This document shows positions 16,979 to 25,355 of a stretch of DNA of 64,000 nt, piece by piece. This DNA is from DASUPK01 sp963695805 (GTDB taxonomy: Bacteria; Actinomycetota; Thermoleophilia; Solirubrobacterales; 70-9). A program made the position numbers and the translations under genes. The stretch covers positions 62,001 to 126,000 of the forward strand of contig CAVOHV010000015.1 of the NCBI GenBank assembly GCA_963695805.1. Direction: 5' to 3'. The number at the start of each line of letters is the position of its first letter. The stretch's first letter is position 1. A model generated the notes under the pieces. The model ran no database searches. It saw only the letters and a list, made by a program, of their open reading frames with translations, and had not been told where the DNA came from.

Positions 16979-17638
16979 CTAGGCCGCGAAGAGGTAGGGC
17001 TCCCAGGCCGCCGGCGTTCGCGGCGCGGCGATCCGGATGAAGACTGTCGGTCCGGGCGGGCGGGGGCGGCGCTTCGGATGCATGCGGATCTCCTGAGGCA
17101 GCCGGTTCCCCTTCTTGCGGTTGCAGGGGGCGCAGGAGGCGACGATGTTCTCCCAGACCGACTCGCCGCCCCGGCTGCGAGGGATGACGTGGTCGACGGT
17201 GAGGCCGTGCTTGTCCGAGCCGCAGTACTGGCAGGTCCAGCCATCCCGCGCAAGCACCGCCTTGCGGGTGATGCGGCGGCGGTGGATGTCGCGCGGGACG
17301 CGGACGAAGCTGATCAGCCGGATGACCTCCGGGCGGTCGATTCGCATCGTCTCGGAGCGGAGCACGCCGTCCCCTCTCTCGAGCACCTCGGCCTTCTCCT
17401 TCAGGATCAGGACGAGCGCACGTCGGACCGTGCAGACGTTGAGCGGCTCATAGCTCGCGTTGAGTACCAGCACCCGCCCCCTTGTCAGGCGGCGGATGGC
17501 GGCTACCGCTACCTCTCCGTCGGCCTCCCCGTCCGGGGCGCTGCCGTTGCCGTTCAGGTGGGAGGGGTCATGGCCATTCTGGCGTGCGGCCACATGGCCG
17601 TTGACCGCGGAGTGCTCTGCGGTGGCCCCGTTGCCCAT
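16979..17638 (-). CDS. HNH endonuclease family protein
   Basis: 219 residues from ATG 17638. The C-terminal half has the HNH module: zinc-type CQYCGSDKHG and CAPCNRKKGN flanking LTVDHVIPRSRGG, with the catalytic His in DHV and the expected Asn in WENIVASC. The N-terminal 50 residues are low complexity (NGHVAARQNGH). RGRVLVLNASYEPLNVCTVRRAL is a block seen in a common actinobacterial HNH family of unknown target. The frame runs further upstream, but that would overlap pheA. No restriction-modification partner is nearby. Confidence 0.85.
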   Translation of the reverse strand: MGNGATAEHSAVNGHVAARQNGHDPSHLNGNGSAPDGEADGEVAVAAIRRLTRGRVLVLNASYEPLNVCTVRRALVLILKEKAEVLERGDGVLRSETMRIDRPEVIRLISFVRVPRDIHRRRITRKAVLARDGWTCQYCGSDKHGLTVDHVIPRSRGGESVWENIVASCAPCNRKKGNRLPQEIRMHPKRRPRPPGPTVFIRIAAPRTPAAWEPYLFAA

Positions 17639-17663
17639 TTCCCGGGCGATTGTAGAGGAGCAC

Positions 17664-18530
17664 CTAGCTGGCTCCAGGTACTCCTGGAGGCGCCGAGATC
17701 GGCCAGCTGCCGAGCACGCGAACGGTCTCGGCCTTGGAGCGCAGGTCGTCGATTGCGGTCGCGAGCGGCTCATCACCGGCGGCACCCTCGATGTCGAGGA
17801 AGAACTGGTAGCGGCCGAGACCGCGCCGCAGCGGCCGCGACTCGATCCGGGTCAGGTTGACGCCGCGACCGGCGAAGATCTGGAGCGCGTCCACGAGGGC
17901 GCCCGGGTGGTCCTCGCCGAGCTCCGAGAAGACGAGCGAGGTCCGCCACGGCCCGGACCCCGACGGGCTCGCCCCCTCCTGGGCCACCCAGACGAAGCGG
18001 GTGATGTTGTCGGCCTCGTCTTCCACTCCGTGCCGCAGCACGGCGGCGCCGTAGAGCCCGGCCGCGGACTCGGCCCCGAGCGCGGCCCAGGGCCGGTCGG
18101 ACTCGGCGACCTTCCGGACCGCCTCGGCGGTGCTGGCGGCGGCGCGAACCTCAGCCTGTGGCAGGTTCTCCCGAATGAAGCGGGCGCACTGGGCGCTCGC
18201 CTGGGGGTGGGAGAGCACGACCTCGATCCGCTCCAGCGGCAGCTCCGTCCTGGCGATCAGGCAGTGACGAATGGGGAGGTCGTATTCGCCGACCAGAGCG
18301 ACGCCGTCGGCGTCGAAGGCGAGCGTGTCGAGGGTGGCGGTGACCGCACCCTCGATGGAGTTCTCGAAAGGGACGAGCGCCCGTTCGGCCCTCCCCTCGC
18401 GGACCGCGACGATCGCGTCGTAGACGGAGGCGGACGGGATGGCCTCCACCTCCTCATCCCCGATGGCCCCTCTCAGGGCGTCCTCGCTGAAGGTCCCCGG
18501 AGGGCCCAGGTACGCGACCCGCACGGTCAA
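17664..18530 (-). CDS. pheA: Prephenate dehydratase
   Basis: 288 residues. Converts prephenate to phenylpyruvate in phenylalanine synthesis. The catalytic domain has YLGPPGTFSEDA at the N-terminus, VPFENSIEGAV, and the conserved TRF in NITRFVWVAQ. The C-terminal ACT domain carries the ESRP motif (RIESRPLRRGLGRYQFF) used for Phe feedback binding. The chorismate mutase domain of bifunctional enzymes is absent. Confidence 0.95.
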   Translation of the reverse strand: MTVRVAYLGPPGTFSEDALRGAIGDEEVEAIPSASVYDAIVAVREGRAERALVPFENSIEGAVTATLDTLAFDADGVALVGEYDLPIRHCLIARTELPLERIEVVLSHPQASAQCARFIRENLPQAEVRAAASTAEAVRKVAESDRPWAALGAESAAGLYGAAVLRHGVEDEADNITRFVWVAQEGASPSGSGPWRTSLVFSELGEDHPGALVDALQIFAGRGVNLTRIESRPLRRGLGRYQFFLDIEGAAGDEPLATAIDDLRSKAETVRVLGSWPISAPPGVPGAS

Positions 18531-18549
18531 AGCTGCCTTTGACGGCTCA

Positions 18550-19626
18550 TCAGGAGCCGAAGATGAGCGTGTAGGTGGACGTGTTGTTGGTCGTGATCTG
18601 CTCGCCGGGCACCGGCTGCACCACGACCTCGAGGGTCGCGTCCGTGCCGGGCGTCGGCTTGGTGGTGAGCGGGATCTTCACGGTCCCCTGCTCGCCGGCG
18701 CTCAGTGCCGAAAGCTGGCCGTTGAGCTGGCTGCCCGCGAGGGTGGCCGTGACCGTGATTCCGGTTTCGTCGCTGTCCCCGGAGTTGGTCACCTGGATGT
18801 CGATCTCCTGGGCGTCCCCGGGGACGTTGTTGGTCGAGTCCGGCGTCAGGGTCGTGTCCCCGACCGAGGTCGAGTCGAGCTGCAGGCCATGGACGCCCCC
18901 GGTGGTCGCGGTCTGCCCGGTGAGCACGTTGAGCTTGGTGACCAGCGTCGTCTGGTTCAGATAGTCGGTCGCGTTGGCGGGCATGAACTTCCCGTTGGGC
19001 AGCGGCGTCGCGTCGATGCCCTCGTCGTCGATGACCCTCTCGATCTCGGGCTTGCCGATCTGGGTCCAGAGGATGTCGCTCGCATAGAGGGAGCCCATCG
19101 CGTTGCTGATCGCGGTGATCGCCGTGCCGGTCTGCGTTCGGGCGGTTGCCTGGGTGACGTTCTGGGCGATCGAGCTGAGCGCGTCCCGCCGCAACGTCAG
19201 GGTTTGGATGACCGCGTTCTGCGCGTCGTGCATCTGGCCCGGAGCGCTGATGTCATTGGCTCGATCGAGCAGCGTCTGGGAGGTGTCCCGCTGGCGGAGA
19301 ACCTCCTGCTGTGCGTCCAGCGAGCTCGAGGTGCCACTCGAGCCATTGAGAAGGTTGAAGAAGTCCCTGCCGCTCTGCTCGGACTGCTGCATGATCGTCG
19401 CGACGTCCGCGTCGTAGTTGCGGAGTGCCCGGTCCGAGCGCGCCTCGAGGCAGCCCCTGAAGGCGATCACGATCAGGATCAGGAACGCGAGGCCGACTCC
19501 GACGCCGATCAGGCGTCGAGCTAGAAACTGCTGGCGTCGCCTCTGGGGGCCCCCGACCCTGCGCCTCGGGCGTTCCGGTTCATCGTCGACCATCAGGTCG
19601 TCTTGTCCCTCGTCGAGGAATGCCAA
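18550..19626 (-). CDS. Membrane-anchored protein with C-terminal CARDB/Ig-like domain
   Basis: 358 residues. A short acidic and Arg-rich cytosolic N-terminus, one membrane segment near 39-58 (LIGVGVGLAFLILIVIAFRG), an extracytoplasmic alpha-helical region (about 65-210) and a C-terminal beta-domain of about 100 residues (EIDIQVTNSGDSDETGITV to NNTSTYTLIFGS) that resembles CARDB/Ig-like folds. TTG 19626 is the longest start; ATG 19593 (MVDDEPERP) is an alternative. Function unknown; divergent from the kinase cluster. Confidence 0.7.
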   Translation of the reverse strand: MAFLDEGQDDLMVDDEPERPRRRVGGPQRRRQQFLARRLIGVGVGLAFLILIVIAFRGCLEARSDRALRNYDADVATIMQQSEQSGRDFFNLLNGSSGTSSSLDAQQEVLRQRDTSQTLLDRANDISAPGQMHDAQNAVIQTLTLRRDALSSIAQNVTQATARTQTGTAITAISNAMGSLYASDILWTQIGKPEIERVIDDEGIDATPLPNGKFMPANATDYLNQTTLVTKLNVLTGQTATTGGVHGLQLDSTSVGDTTLTPDSTNNVPGDAQEIDIQVTNSGDSDETGITVTATLAGSQLNGQLSALSAGEQGTVKIPLTTKPTPGTDATLEVVVQPVPGEQITTNNTSTYTLIFGS

Positions 19627-19659
19627 ACCGCGCCTCAGTATGAACAGGGGTCGTGACGT

Positions 19660-19724
19660 ATGCGCGAGGGTGCTCCGTAGGCGGAGGCGAGGAGCAACCC
19701 GTTTTGTGGCGAAGCCGTGCCTAC
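19660..19724 (+). repeat. Intergenic hairpin repeat, copy C
   Basis: Reads ATGCGCGAGGGTGCTCC, a 14-base loop, GGAGCAACCCGTTTTGTG, then GCGAAGCCGTG. GGGT pairs with ACCC and GCTCC with GGAGC, leaving one bulged A. It lies between divergent genes, about 37 bases before the kinase start at 19761. Confidence 0.8.
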
Positions 19725-19760
19725 AGGAAACGGTCGTCCGGAGGCGAACTCAAACCGGCC

Positions 19761-21419
19761 ATGGTCGGTGAGGTGGTCCTGGGCAGATTTCGCATCGAGG
19801 AACGGATCGGAAGCGGTGGCTTCGGAACCGTCTACCGCGCCTGGGACGACAGGCTGCAACGGCCGGTCGCCGTCAAGGTGATCGACCGAGAGCACGGCGC
19901 CCCGCGGGTGACCCGCGAAGCACAGGCGGTCGCGCGCCTCACCCACCGCAACATCGCCACGCTCTATGAGCTCGCGAGCGACGGCCAGCGCGCCTTCCTG
20001 GTCTCGGAGCTGATCCAGGGGGACACCCTGCGATCGCTCGGCCGGCGGGGCGAGCTCACCGACCGCCTGGTCGCTCGCATCGGCGCCGACTCGGCGGCGG
20101 CGCTGACGGCCGCTCACCGCGCGGGCGTCGTCCACCGCGACGTGAAGCCGGAGAACATCATGGTCTCGGCCGCGGAGGAGGCCAAGCTCGTCGACTTCGG
20201 GATCGCGCGGATCGCCGGGGAGAAGACCCTTACGGCCACCGGAGCGGTGGTTGGCACTCTCGCCTATATGGCGCCCGAGCAGGCTGACGGGCTGCGGCCC
20301 GGCCCGGCCGCCGACGTCTATTCGCTCGCGCTGACGCTGTACGAGTGCCTCTGCGGCGAGCACCCCCTCCTGCGCGAGGGACCTGCCGCGACCGCGCGGG
20401 CGATCGGCGAGCCGATCGCTCCGCTGGCGGCTGTTCGTCCCGAGCTGCCCGAGCAGATGACCGAGGCGGTCGATGCCGCGCTCGACCCCGATCCGGAGGA
20501 GCGCCCGCTCGCCTCCGAGCTGGGTGCTGCGCTCGCGGCCCACAGCGGCGAGCTCGACGGCGATCCGCTGCCGCCGACCGCCGGCATCGACGGCGATCCC
20601 TTCCTCGAGCCTCGGTGGCGCCCGGAGATCGCCCGCTTCCTCCCCGGAGCAGGCATCGCGGCGCTCGGGCTCGCGGCTCTGATCGCGACCGGGGCGCCGG
20701 CGCCGATCGCCGTGGCGGCGCTCATCCCGGGTGCCCTGGCGCTCGGCCGGCCACGCCCCGCCTACGCCCTGCAGCTCACCCTGGTCCTTCTTTGGCTCGT
20801 CCTCGGCGCGGTAGAGCCGGGGGTAGCCGCAATGGTCGCCGTTCTGGGCGCCCCCCTGCTGCTGGCCGCGATCGACCCGCAGGCGATCGCCCTGCCGGGC
20901 CTCGCGCCGCTTCTGGGCCTAGTGGGCCTGGGCCCGGTATATCCGGCCCTCGCCGGGCTCACGAGAGGCGGCGCGAGCCGCGCACTGCTCGGCGCCATCG
21001 GATATCTCTGGCTCGCTGCCTGGGAGGAGCTCGCCCACCGCACCCTGCTCCTCGGCCCGGTTGCCGATCCGCCCGCCCACTGGACCGGATCGGCCGGCAC
21101 GGCCCTCAGCGACGTCGTGGCGCCGCTGATCGACGGTTCGGTTCTCGCCGGGGCCGGCGTCTTCGCGCTCGCGGCCTGGGCGCTGCCGCTGTTGATCCGG
21201 GGTCGCACGCCGGTTCTCGATGCCCTTGGGGCGCTGGTCTGGGCGGCGGGGCTGATTTCGGCGCTCCGCCTGGTCGCCGGCGGCTCGAGTCCGCCCGGGC
21301 TCCTTTTCGGGGCCCTGCTGGCCGCGGTCGTCGCGGCCCTGCTCACGCGGCGTCTGGGCGCCGCGGGGCCTTACCACGGGGGCCGGCTCGAGGAGCGCGG
21401 CTCCGATGTGCTCGCGTAG
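19761..21419 (+). CDS. Ser/Thr protein kinase with polytopic membrane C-terminus
   Basis: 552 residues. N-terminal Hanks-type kinase: glycine loop IGSGGFGTVYRA, catalytic Lys in VAVKVID, HRDVKPENIM, DFGIARIAG and APEQADG. After about residue 285 the protein becomes hydrophobic with roughly eight membrane segments (such as IPGALALGRPRPAYALQLTL and LLAAVVAALLTRRL), so the sensor part is membrane-embedded rather than an extracellular domain. ATG 19761 (MVGEVVLGRFRIEER) chosen because the longer frame runs through repeat copy C. First gene of the phospho-signalling and cell-wall cluster. Confidence 0.88.
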   Translation: MVGEVVLGRFRIEERIGSGGFGTVYRAWDDRLQRPVAVKVIDREHGAPRVTREAQAVARLTHRNIATLYELASDGQRAFLVSELIQGDTLRSLGRRGELTDRLVARIGADSAAALTAAHRAGVVHRDVKPENIMVSAAEEAKLVDFGIARIAGEKTLTATGAVVGTLAYMAPEQADGLRPGPAADVYSLALTLYECLCGEHPLLREGPAATARAIGEPIAPLAAVRPELPEQMTEAVDAALDPDPEERPLASELGAALAAHSGELDGDPLPPTAGIDGDPFLEPRWRPEIARFLPGAGIAALGLAALIATGAPAPIAVAALIPGALALGRPRPAYALQLTLVLLWLVLGAVEPGVAAMVAVLGAPLLLAAIDPQAIALPGLAPLLGLVGLGPVYPALAGLTRGGASRALLGAIGYLWLAAWEELAHRTLLLGPVADPPAHWTGSAGTALSDVVAPLIDGSVLAGAGVFALAAWALPLLIRGRTPVLDALGALVWAAGLISALRLVAGGSSPPGLLFGALLAAVVAALLTRRLGAAGPYHGGRLEERGSDVLA

Positions 21420-21460
21420 CGAACCCCACTAGCATTTCGCCCCCGCAGTACGAGGGTGTA

Positions 21461-21513
21461 ATGCGAGGGCGCGCCGTCAGGCGCAACCCGTTTAGTTCAG
21501 GCGCAACCCGTTT
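21461..21513 (+). repeat. Intergenic hairpin repeat, copy D with duplicated half
   Basis: Reads ATGCGAGGGCGCGCC, loop GTCA, GGCGCAACCCGTTT, then AGTTCA and a second GGCGCAACCCGTTT. The inner stem is GCGCC/GGCGC instead of GCTCC/GGAGC, a compensated change. It lies between the kinase and fhaA, about 35 bases before the fhaA start. Confidence 0.78.
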
Positions 21514-21548
21514 AATACGGCTGCGGCAACCGAGAAGAGGAGCTCCCC

Positions 21549-22316
21549 ATCAGCGTCCTACGCAACCTTGAAGCCCGCATTGAGGGCCTCGTAGAAGGCG
21601 TCTTCAGCCGAGCCTTCAGCTCCGGCGTGCAGCCGGTGGAGATCGCGCGCAAGCTCGCCAAGGAGATGGACGCCCACAAGACGGCGTCGGTCCAGCGGGT
21701 CTACGTGCCTAACGAGTACACCGTCTGGCTCTCCCCCGAGGACTACGAGCGTTTCAAGGACTACGAGTCCTCGCTCGCCCAGGAGCTGAGCGGCCACCTG
21801 CTCGAGCACTCCCGCCACCACGACTACGACCTGCTCACCCGCCCGGTGGTCCACCTGGACCAGGACGAGCGACTCCGCCTCGGCGAATTCGGAATCCAGA
21901 CCCGCCTGGTCCGGCCTCCGCAACGGCAGGGCGCCGAGCCGGAACAGGGCGAGCACGGTCACACGATGGTCTACTCGGCGACCCAGGCGCAGAAAGCCCG
22001 CTCCAAGCGCCGCCCCGATGCCGCCTTTTCGGAGACGCGGGCGATCATCTCCGTGGACGACCGCCGCTATGTGCTCGATGGGCCGACGGCAACGCTGGGG
22101 CGCTCGAAGGAGGCGGATTGCATCATCGACGACCCCAACATCTCGCGGCGGCATGCCGAGCTGCGCCGCTCGAGCGTGGGGGACTGGCAGATCGTGGACC
22201 TCAACTCGACCAACGGGGTCAAGGTCAACGGCCGCCGGGTCGCCAACGCGCGCCTCTCTCCGGGCGATGAGATCACACTCGGAACCAAGGTCTTCGCCTT
22301 CGACATCGAGCAGTGA
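21549..22316 (+). CDS. fhaA: FhaA-like protein (DUF3662 plus FHA domain), apparent AUC start
   Basis: 255 residues if translation begins at ATC 21549. The N-terminus SVLRNLEARIEGLVEGVFSR is the expected beginning of the DUF3662 domain, and GAGGAG sits just upstream of the ATC. No ATG, GTG or TTG lies between the in-frame stop at 21513 and this point; the next is GTG 21627, which would cut 26 conserved residues. The C-terminal FHA domain (about 165-255) has TLGRSKEADCIIDDPNISRR, a conserved HAEL and LNSTNGVKVNG, so it should bind phosphothreonine. In mycobacteria FhaA acts in peptidoglycan synthesis downstream of PknB. Confidence 0.85.
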   Translation: MSVLRNLEARIEGLVEGVFSRAFSSGVQPVEIARKLAKEMDAHKTASVQRVYVPNEYTVWLSPEDYERFKDYESSLAQELSGHLLEHSRHHDYDLLTRPVVHLDQDERLRLGEFGIQTRLVRPPQRQGAEPEQGEHGHTMVYSATQAQKARSKRRPDAAFSETRAIISVDDRRYVLDGPTATLGRSKEADCIIDDPNISRRHAELRRSSVGDWQIVDLNSTNGVKVNGRRVANARLSPGDEITLGTKVFAFDIEQ

Positions 22317-22780
22317 ACGATCTCGAGCCGCTAGCGGTAGCGCTCAAGTTCGGCTTCCTTGCCGTGCTCTTCCTGTTTCTGTTCTGGGTGACACGGAGCT
22401 CGCTGAAGGACCTGCGGGGCACCGCCACGCCCGGCTTGGAAACGGGCTACCACCAGGTGGCCGGCGGCGTCGAGCCCGCCGGGACGGACGCGTTCCTCGT
22501 GGTGCAGCAGGGAGGCGGCCTCAACGAGGGAGAGCACTTCGACCTCTTCGGGGGCATCTCGCTCGGCCGCTCGGCCGACGCCGACATCCGCCTCGACGAT
22601 CGCTATGCCTCCGGGATCCACGCACGCGTGTTCAACCGCTCCGGGGCATATTTCGCCGAGGACATGAACTCGACCAACGGCACGCTCCTCAACTCGCGCG
22701 AGCTGCACGGCGAGGCGGAGCTCACGCCCGGCGACGTGATCCGGATCGGGGACACTGAGTTCCGCTTCGAGGTGTCCTGA
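22313..22780 (+). CDS. fhaB: FhaB/FipA-like membrane FHA-domain protein
   Basis: 155 residues. One N-terminal membrane segment (LKFGFLAVLFLFLFWVTRS) followed by an FHA domain with SLGRSADADIRLDD, SGIHARVF and MNSTNGTLLNS. The Ser-Gly-Ile-His in place of the usual S-R-x-H loses the Arg beside the phosphopeptide site. In mycobacteria this protein connects the PknB pathway to division. GTG start overlaps the fhaA stop (GTGA). Confidence 0.88.
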   Translation: MNDLEPLAVALKFGFLAVLFLFLFWVTRSSLKDLRGTATPGLETGYHQVAGGVEPAGTDAFLVVQQGGGLNEGEHFDLFGGISLGRSADADIRLDDRYASGIHARVFNRSGAYFAEDMNSTNGTLLNSRELHGEAELTPGDVIRIGDTEFRFEVS

Positions 22781-24030
22781 TGCTGAAAGTCGCCGAGGAG
22801 GCACACAAGACCGATACCGGGCGCCAGCGGCACGCCAACGAAGACTCGTACTACGCGAGGGCGCCGCTGTTCGCCGTAGCCGACGGCATGGGCGGGGCGC
22901 AGGCCGGAGAGGTCGCCTCGCGGATCGCCGCGAGCGCCTTCGAGCGCGGCCCTGGCAACGACGACGCCTCCGCGGAGGGGCAGCTCGAGGAGATCGCCCA
23001 GCGGGCGAATCGCAAGATCCACAAGCTCGCCCAGGAGGACTCCTCCCGAGCCGGGATGGGGACCACGCTGACCGCGGCGATGCTCCGTGACGATGCGGTC
23101 TCCTTCGGCCATGTGGGCGACAGCCGGGCGTACCTGCTCCGCGACGGCCAGCTCAAGCGCCTGACCAAGGACCACTCGCTGGTCGAGGAGCTGCGCCGCC
23201 AGGGGCGGCTCACCGAGGAGCAGGCGGAGGAGCACCCGCAGCGCTCGATCATCACCCGCGCGCTGGGGCCGGAGCCGAGCGTGAATGTCGACACGATGAC
23301 CTTCCCCGCCCGCGACGGCGATGTCTTCCTGCTCTGCAGCGACGGCCTCACGACGATGGTCTCGGACGACGAGATCCGGGACATCCTGGTCAGCTCGAGG
23401 AACCTCCGGACCGCCGTCAGCAAGCTTGTCGACGCGGCCAATCGCCGGGGCGGCCGCGACAACATCACGGCGGTGGCCTTCCGCGTGGCCGATGCGGACG
23501 CCAAGGAGGCGGAGGAGGGAGCGACCCTGATCTCCCGAACCGCCGAGCAGGCGGGAATGACCGGTGAACGGATGCGGGCGGCGACTGACCGGCTGAGGGG
23601 CCAGGGCACGATGCCGACGCCGTCTCGTCGCAGGAGGGTTTTGCGGTGGGCCGCGGCGCTGGCGGTGATCGCGGTCGTCGTGGTCGGGGCGGTGCTGTTC
23701 GTCCGCTCGATCTACTTCCTGGGCACCGACGAGGGGGGAGACGTGGCCGTCTACAGAGGACTGCCGTACGAGCTCCCCTTCGGGGTGAGCCTCTACTCGA
23801 AGCAGTACTCGATCCCGGTCCAGGAGGGAGCGCTCTCGGAGGACCGCCAGCGCGCCGTCACCGGTCACACGCTGCGGGGCAAGGACGATGCCATCAGCCT
23901 CGCGGATGACATCCAGCGCCGCCCGACGGAGGGGGTCCCGCAGCCTCAGCCAGCTCCGCCGCCGCAGAAGAAGGAGCAGAAGAAGAAATCTGGGGGCGCG
24001 TCGACGGGCAAGCAGGCCCAGAAGCGTTGA
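22780..24030 (+). CDS. pstP: PP2C-type Ser/Thr phosphatase PstP
   Basis: 416 residues. PP2C catalytic domain (about 1-240): NEDSYYA, VADGMGGAQAGEVAS, FGHVGDSRAYLL, LLCSDGLTTM and GGRDNITAVAF give the metal-binding Asp residues. A juxtamembrane stretch, one membrane segment near 288-312 and an extracytoplasmic part of about 100 residues follow, ending in a Pro/Lys-rich tail. It should dephosphorylate the kinases of this cluster and their substrates. The start overlaps the fhaB stop by one base. Confidence 0.93.
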   Translation: MLKVAEEAHKTDTGRQRHANEDSYYARAPLFAVADGMGGAQAGEVASRIAASAFERGPGNDDASAEGQLEEIAQRANRKIHKLAQEDSSRAGMGTTLTAAMLRDDAVSFGHVGDSRAYLLRDGQLKRLTKDHSLVEELRRQGRLTEEQAEEHPQRSIITRALGPEPSVNVDTMTFPARDGDVFLLCSDGLTTMVSDDEIRDILVSSRNLRTAVSKLVDAANRRGGRDNITAVAFRVADADAKEAEEGATLISRTAEQAGMTGERMRAATDRLRGQGTMPTPSRRRRVLRWAAALAVIAVVVVGAVLFVRSIYFLGTDEGGDVAVYRGLPYELPFGVSLYSKQYSIPVQEGALSEDRQRAVTGHTLRGKDDAISLADDIQRRPTEGVPQPQPAPPPQKKEQKKKSGGASTGKQAQKR

Positions 24031-25355
24031 GCGCCCGCACCCGCGAGCTGTTCGCCCTGATCCCGGTCGCCCTGCTGGTCACGGCCGGGTTCACCGCCGT
24101 GCTGATCACGAATTCGGATCAGCTCGGCAACCTGAGCGTGTTCTACGGCGCCTACTTCCTCGCGGTCTGCGTCGCAACCCACATCGTCATCCGGATCCGG
24201 CTGCCCGACGCCGATCCCTACCTCTTCCCGCTGGTGGCGCTGCTCGCGGCGTTCGGCCTCGTGATGCTGTTCAGGCTGGACGAGGGTCTCGCCCGCGACC
24301 AGGCCAACTGGTTTGTGCTCGGGCTGATCCTCTTCTCGGCGACGATCATCTTTCTGCGCGACTACGAGGCCCTCGAGCGCTACAGCTATCTGATCGCGCT
24401 CGCCGGGATCGTCCTTTTGATCATGCCCCGCTTCCTCGGGCACGCGACCAACGACGCGTTTCTGGCCGTCGACCTCGGGCCGATCACCTTCCAGCCGACC
24501 GAGCTCGCCAAGATCTGCATCGTCGTCTTTCTGGCGAGCTACCTGAACGCGCACCGGGAGGTACTCGTCGTAGGAGCTCGCAACGTGTTCGGGCTGGTCC
24601 TGCCGCCGATCAAGCATCTCGGCCCCCTGCTGGTCGTCTGGGGGGCGGCGATGGTGCTGCTGGTCTTCATCCGCGACCTGGGCAGCTCGGTGATGTTCTT
24701 CGGAGCCTTCCTCGCCTTGATCTACGTCGCGACCGGCCGGCTCTCTTTCGTGGTCATCGGGCTCGCGCTGTTCGTAATCGGGGCATGGTTCTTCGCCCAC
24801 ACGTCCGCGCACATCCAGGAGCGATTCGACATCTGGCTGGATCCCTTCCAGGACTCCGGCGGCTCGGGGTACCAGCTCTCCCAGTCGATCTTCGCCCAGG
24901 CGGACGGGGGTCTCTTCGGCAGGGGCCTCGGCGACTCCCTGGTGCAGTTACCCGGCTGCCACGGCGACTTTCCGGACCGCTGCGCAATCCTGCCGGCTCC
25001 GCACACCGACTTCATCTACGCGGTGATCGTGGATGAGCTCGGGCTCTTCGGCGGGGCGGCGGTCGTCCTGATCTACGCGCTGATCGCCGAGCGCGGCTTC
25101 AAGACGGCGATCCTGGCCGAGGACGGCTTCTCGAAGCTGCTCGCCACGGGCCTCACCGCGATCTTCGCTTTGCAGGCCTTCGTGATCATCGGCGGTGTCA
25201 CCAGGGTGATCCCGCTGACTGGCGTGACGCTTCCCTTCATCAGCTACGGCGGTAGCTCGATCATCGCCAACTTCATCCTGCTCGCACTGCTCCTGATGAT
25301 CTCGGACAAGGCCCGCCGGCGGGTGCGGCTCCAGAGCCAGACGAGGATCGGCTGA
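24027..25355 (+). CDS. FtsW/RodA/SpoVE family glycan polymerase
   Basis: 442 residues with about ten membrane segments. SEDS-family signatures: GPITFQPTELAKICIVVFLA, FIRDLGSSVMFFGAFLALIY, TDFIYAVIVDELGLFGG and the C-terminal GVTLPFISYGGSSI. SEDS proteins polymerise lipid II with a partner class B PBP, which here is the next gene. TTG start overlaps the pstP stop (TTGA). I cannot tell RodA from FtsW by sequence alone. Confidence 0.93.
   Translation: MSARTRELFALIPVALLVTAGFTAVLITNSDQLGNLSVFYGAYFLAVCVATHIVIRIRLPDADPYLFPLVALLAAFGLVMLFRLDEGLARDQANWFVLGLILFSATIIFLRDYEALERYSYLIALAGIVLLIMPRFLGHATNDAFLAVDLGPITFQPTELAKICIVVFLASYLNAHREVLVVGARNVFGLVLPPIKHLGPLLVVWGAAMVLLVFIRDLGSSVMFFGAFLALIYVATGRLSFVVIGLALFVIGAWFFAHTSAHIQERFDIWLDPFQDSGGSGYQLSQSIFAQADGGLFGRGLGDSLVQLPGCHGDFPDRCAILPAPHTDFIYAVIVDELGLFGGAAVVLIYALIAERGFKTAILAEDGFSKLLATGLTAIFALQAFVIIGGVTRVIPLTGVTLPFISYGGSSIIANFILLALLLMISDKARRRVRLQSQTRIG

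Noticed and set aside
17460..18542. Plus-strand frame across the HNH and pheA genes
   Set aside because: Antisense to two well-supported genes, with no recognisable domain.
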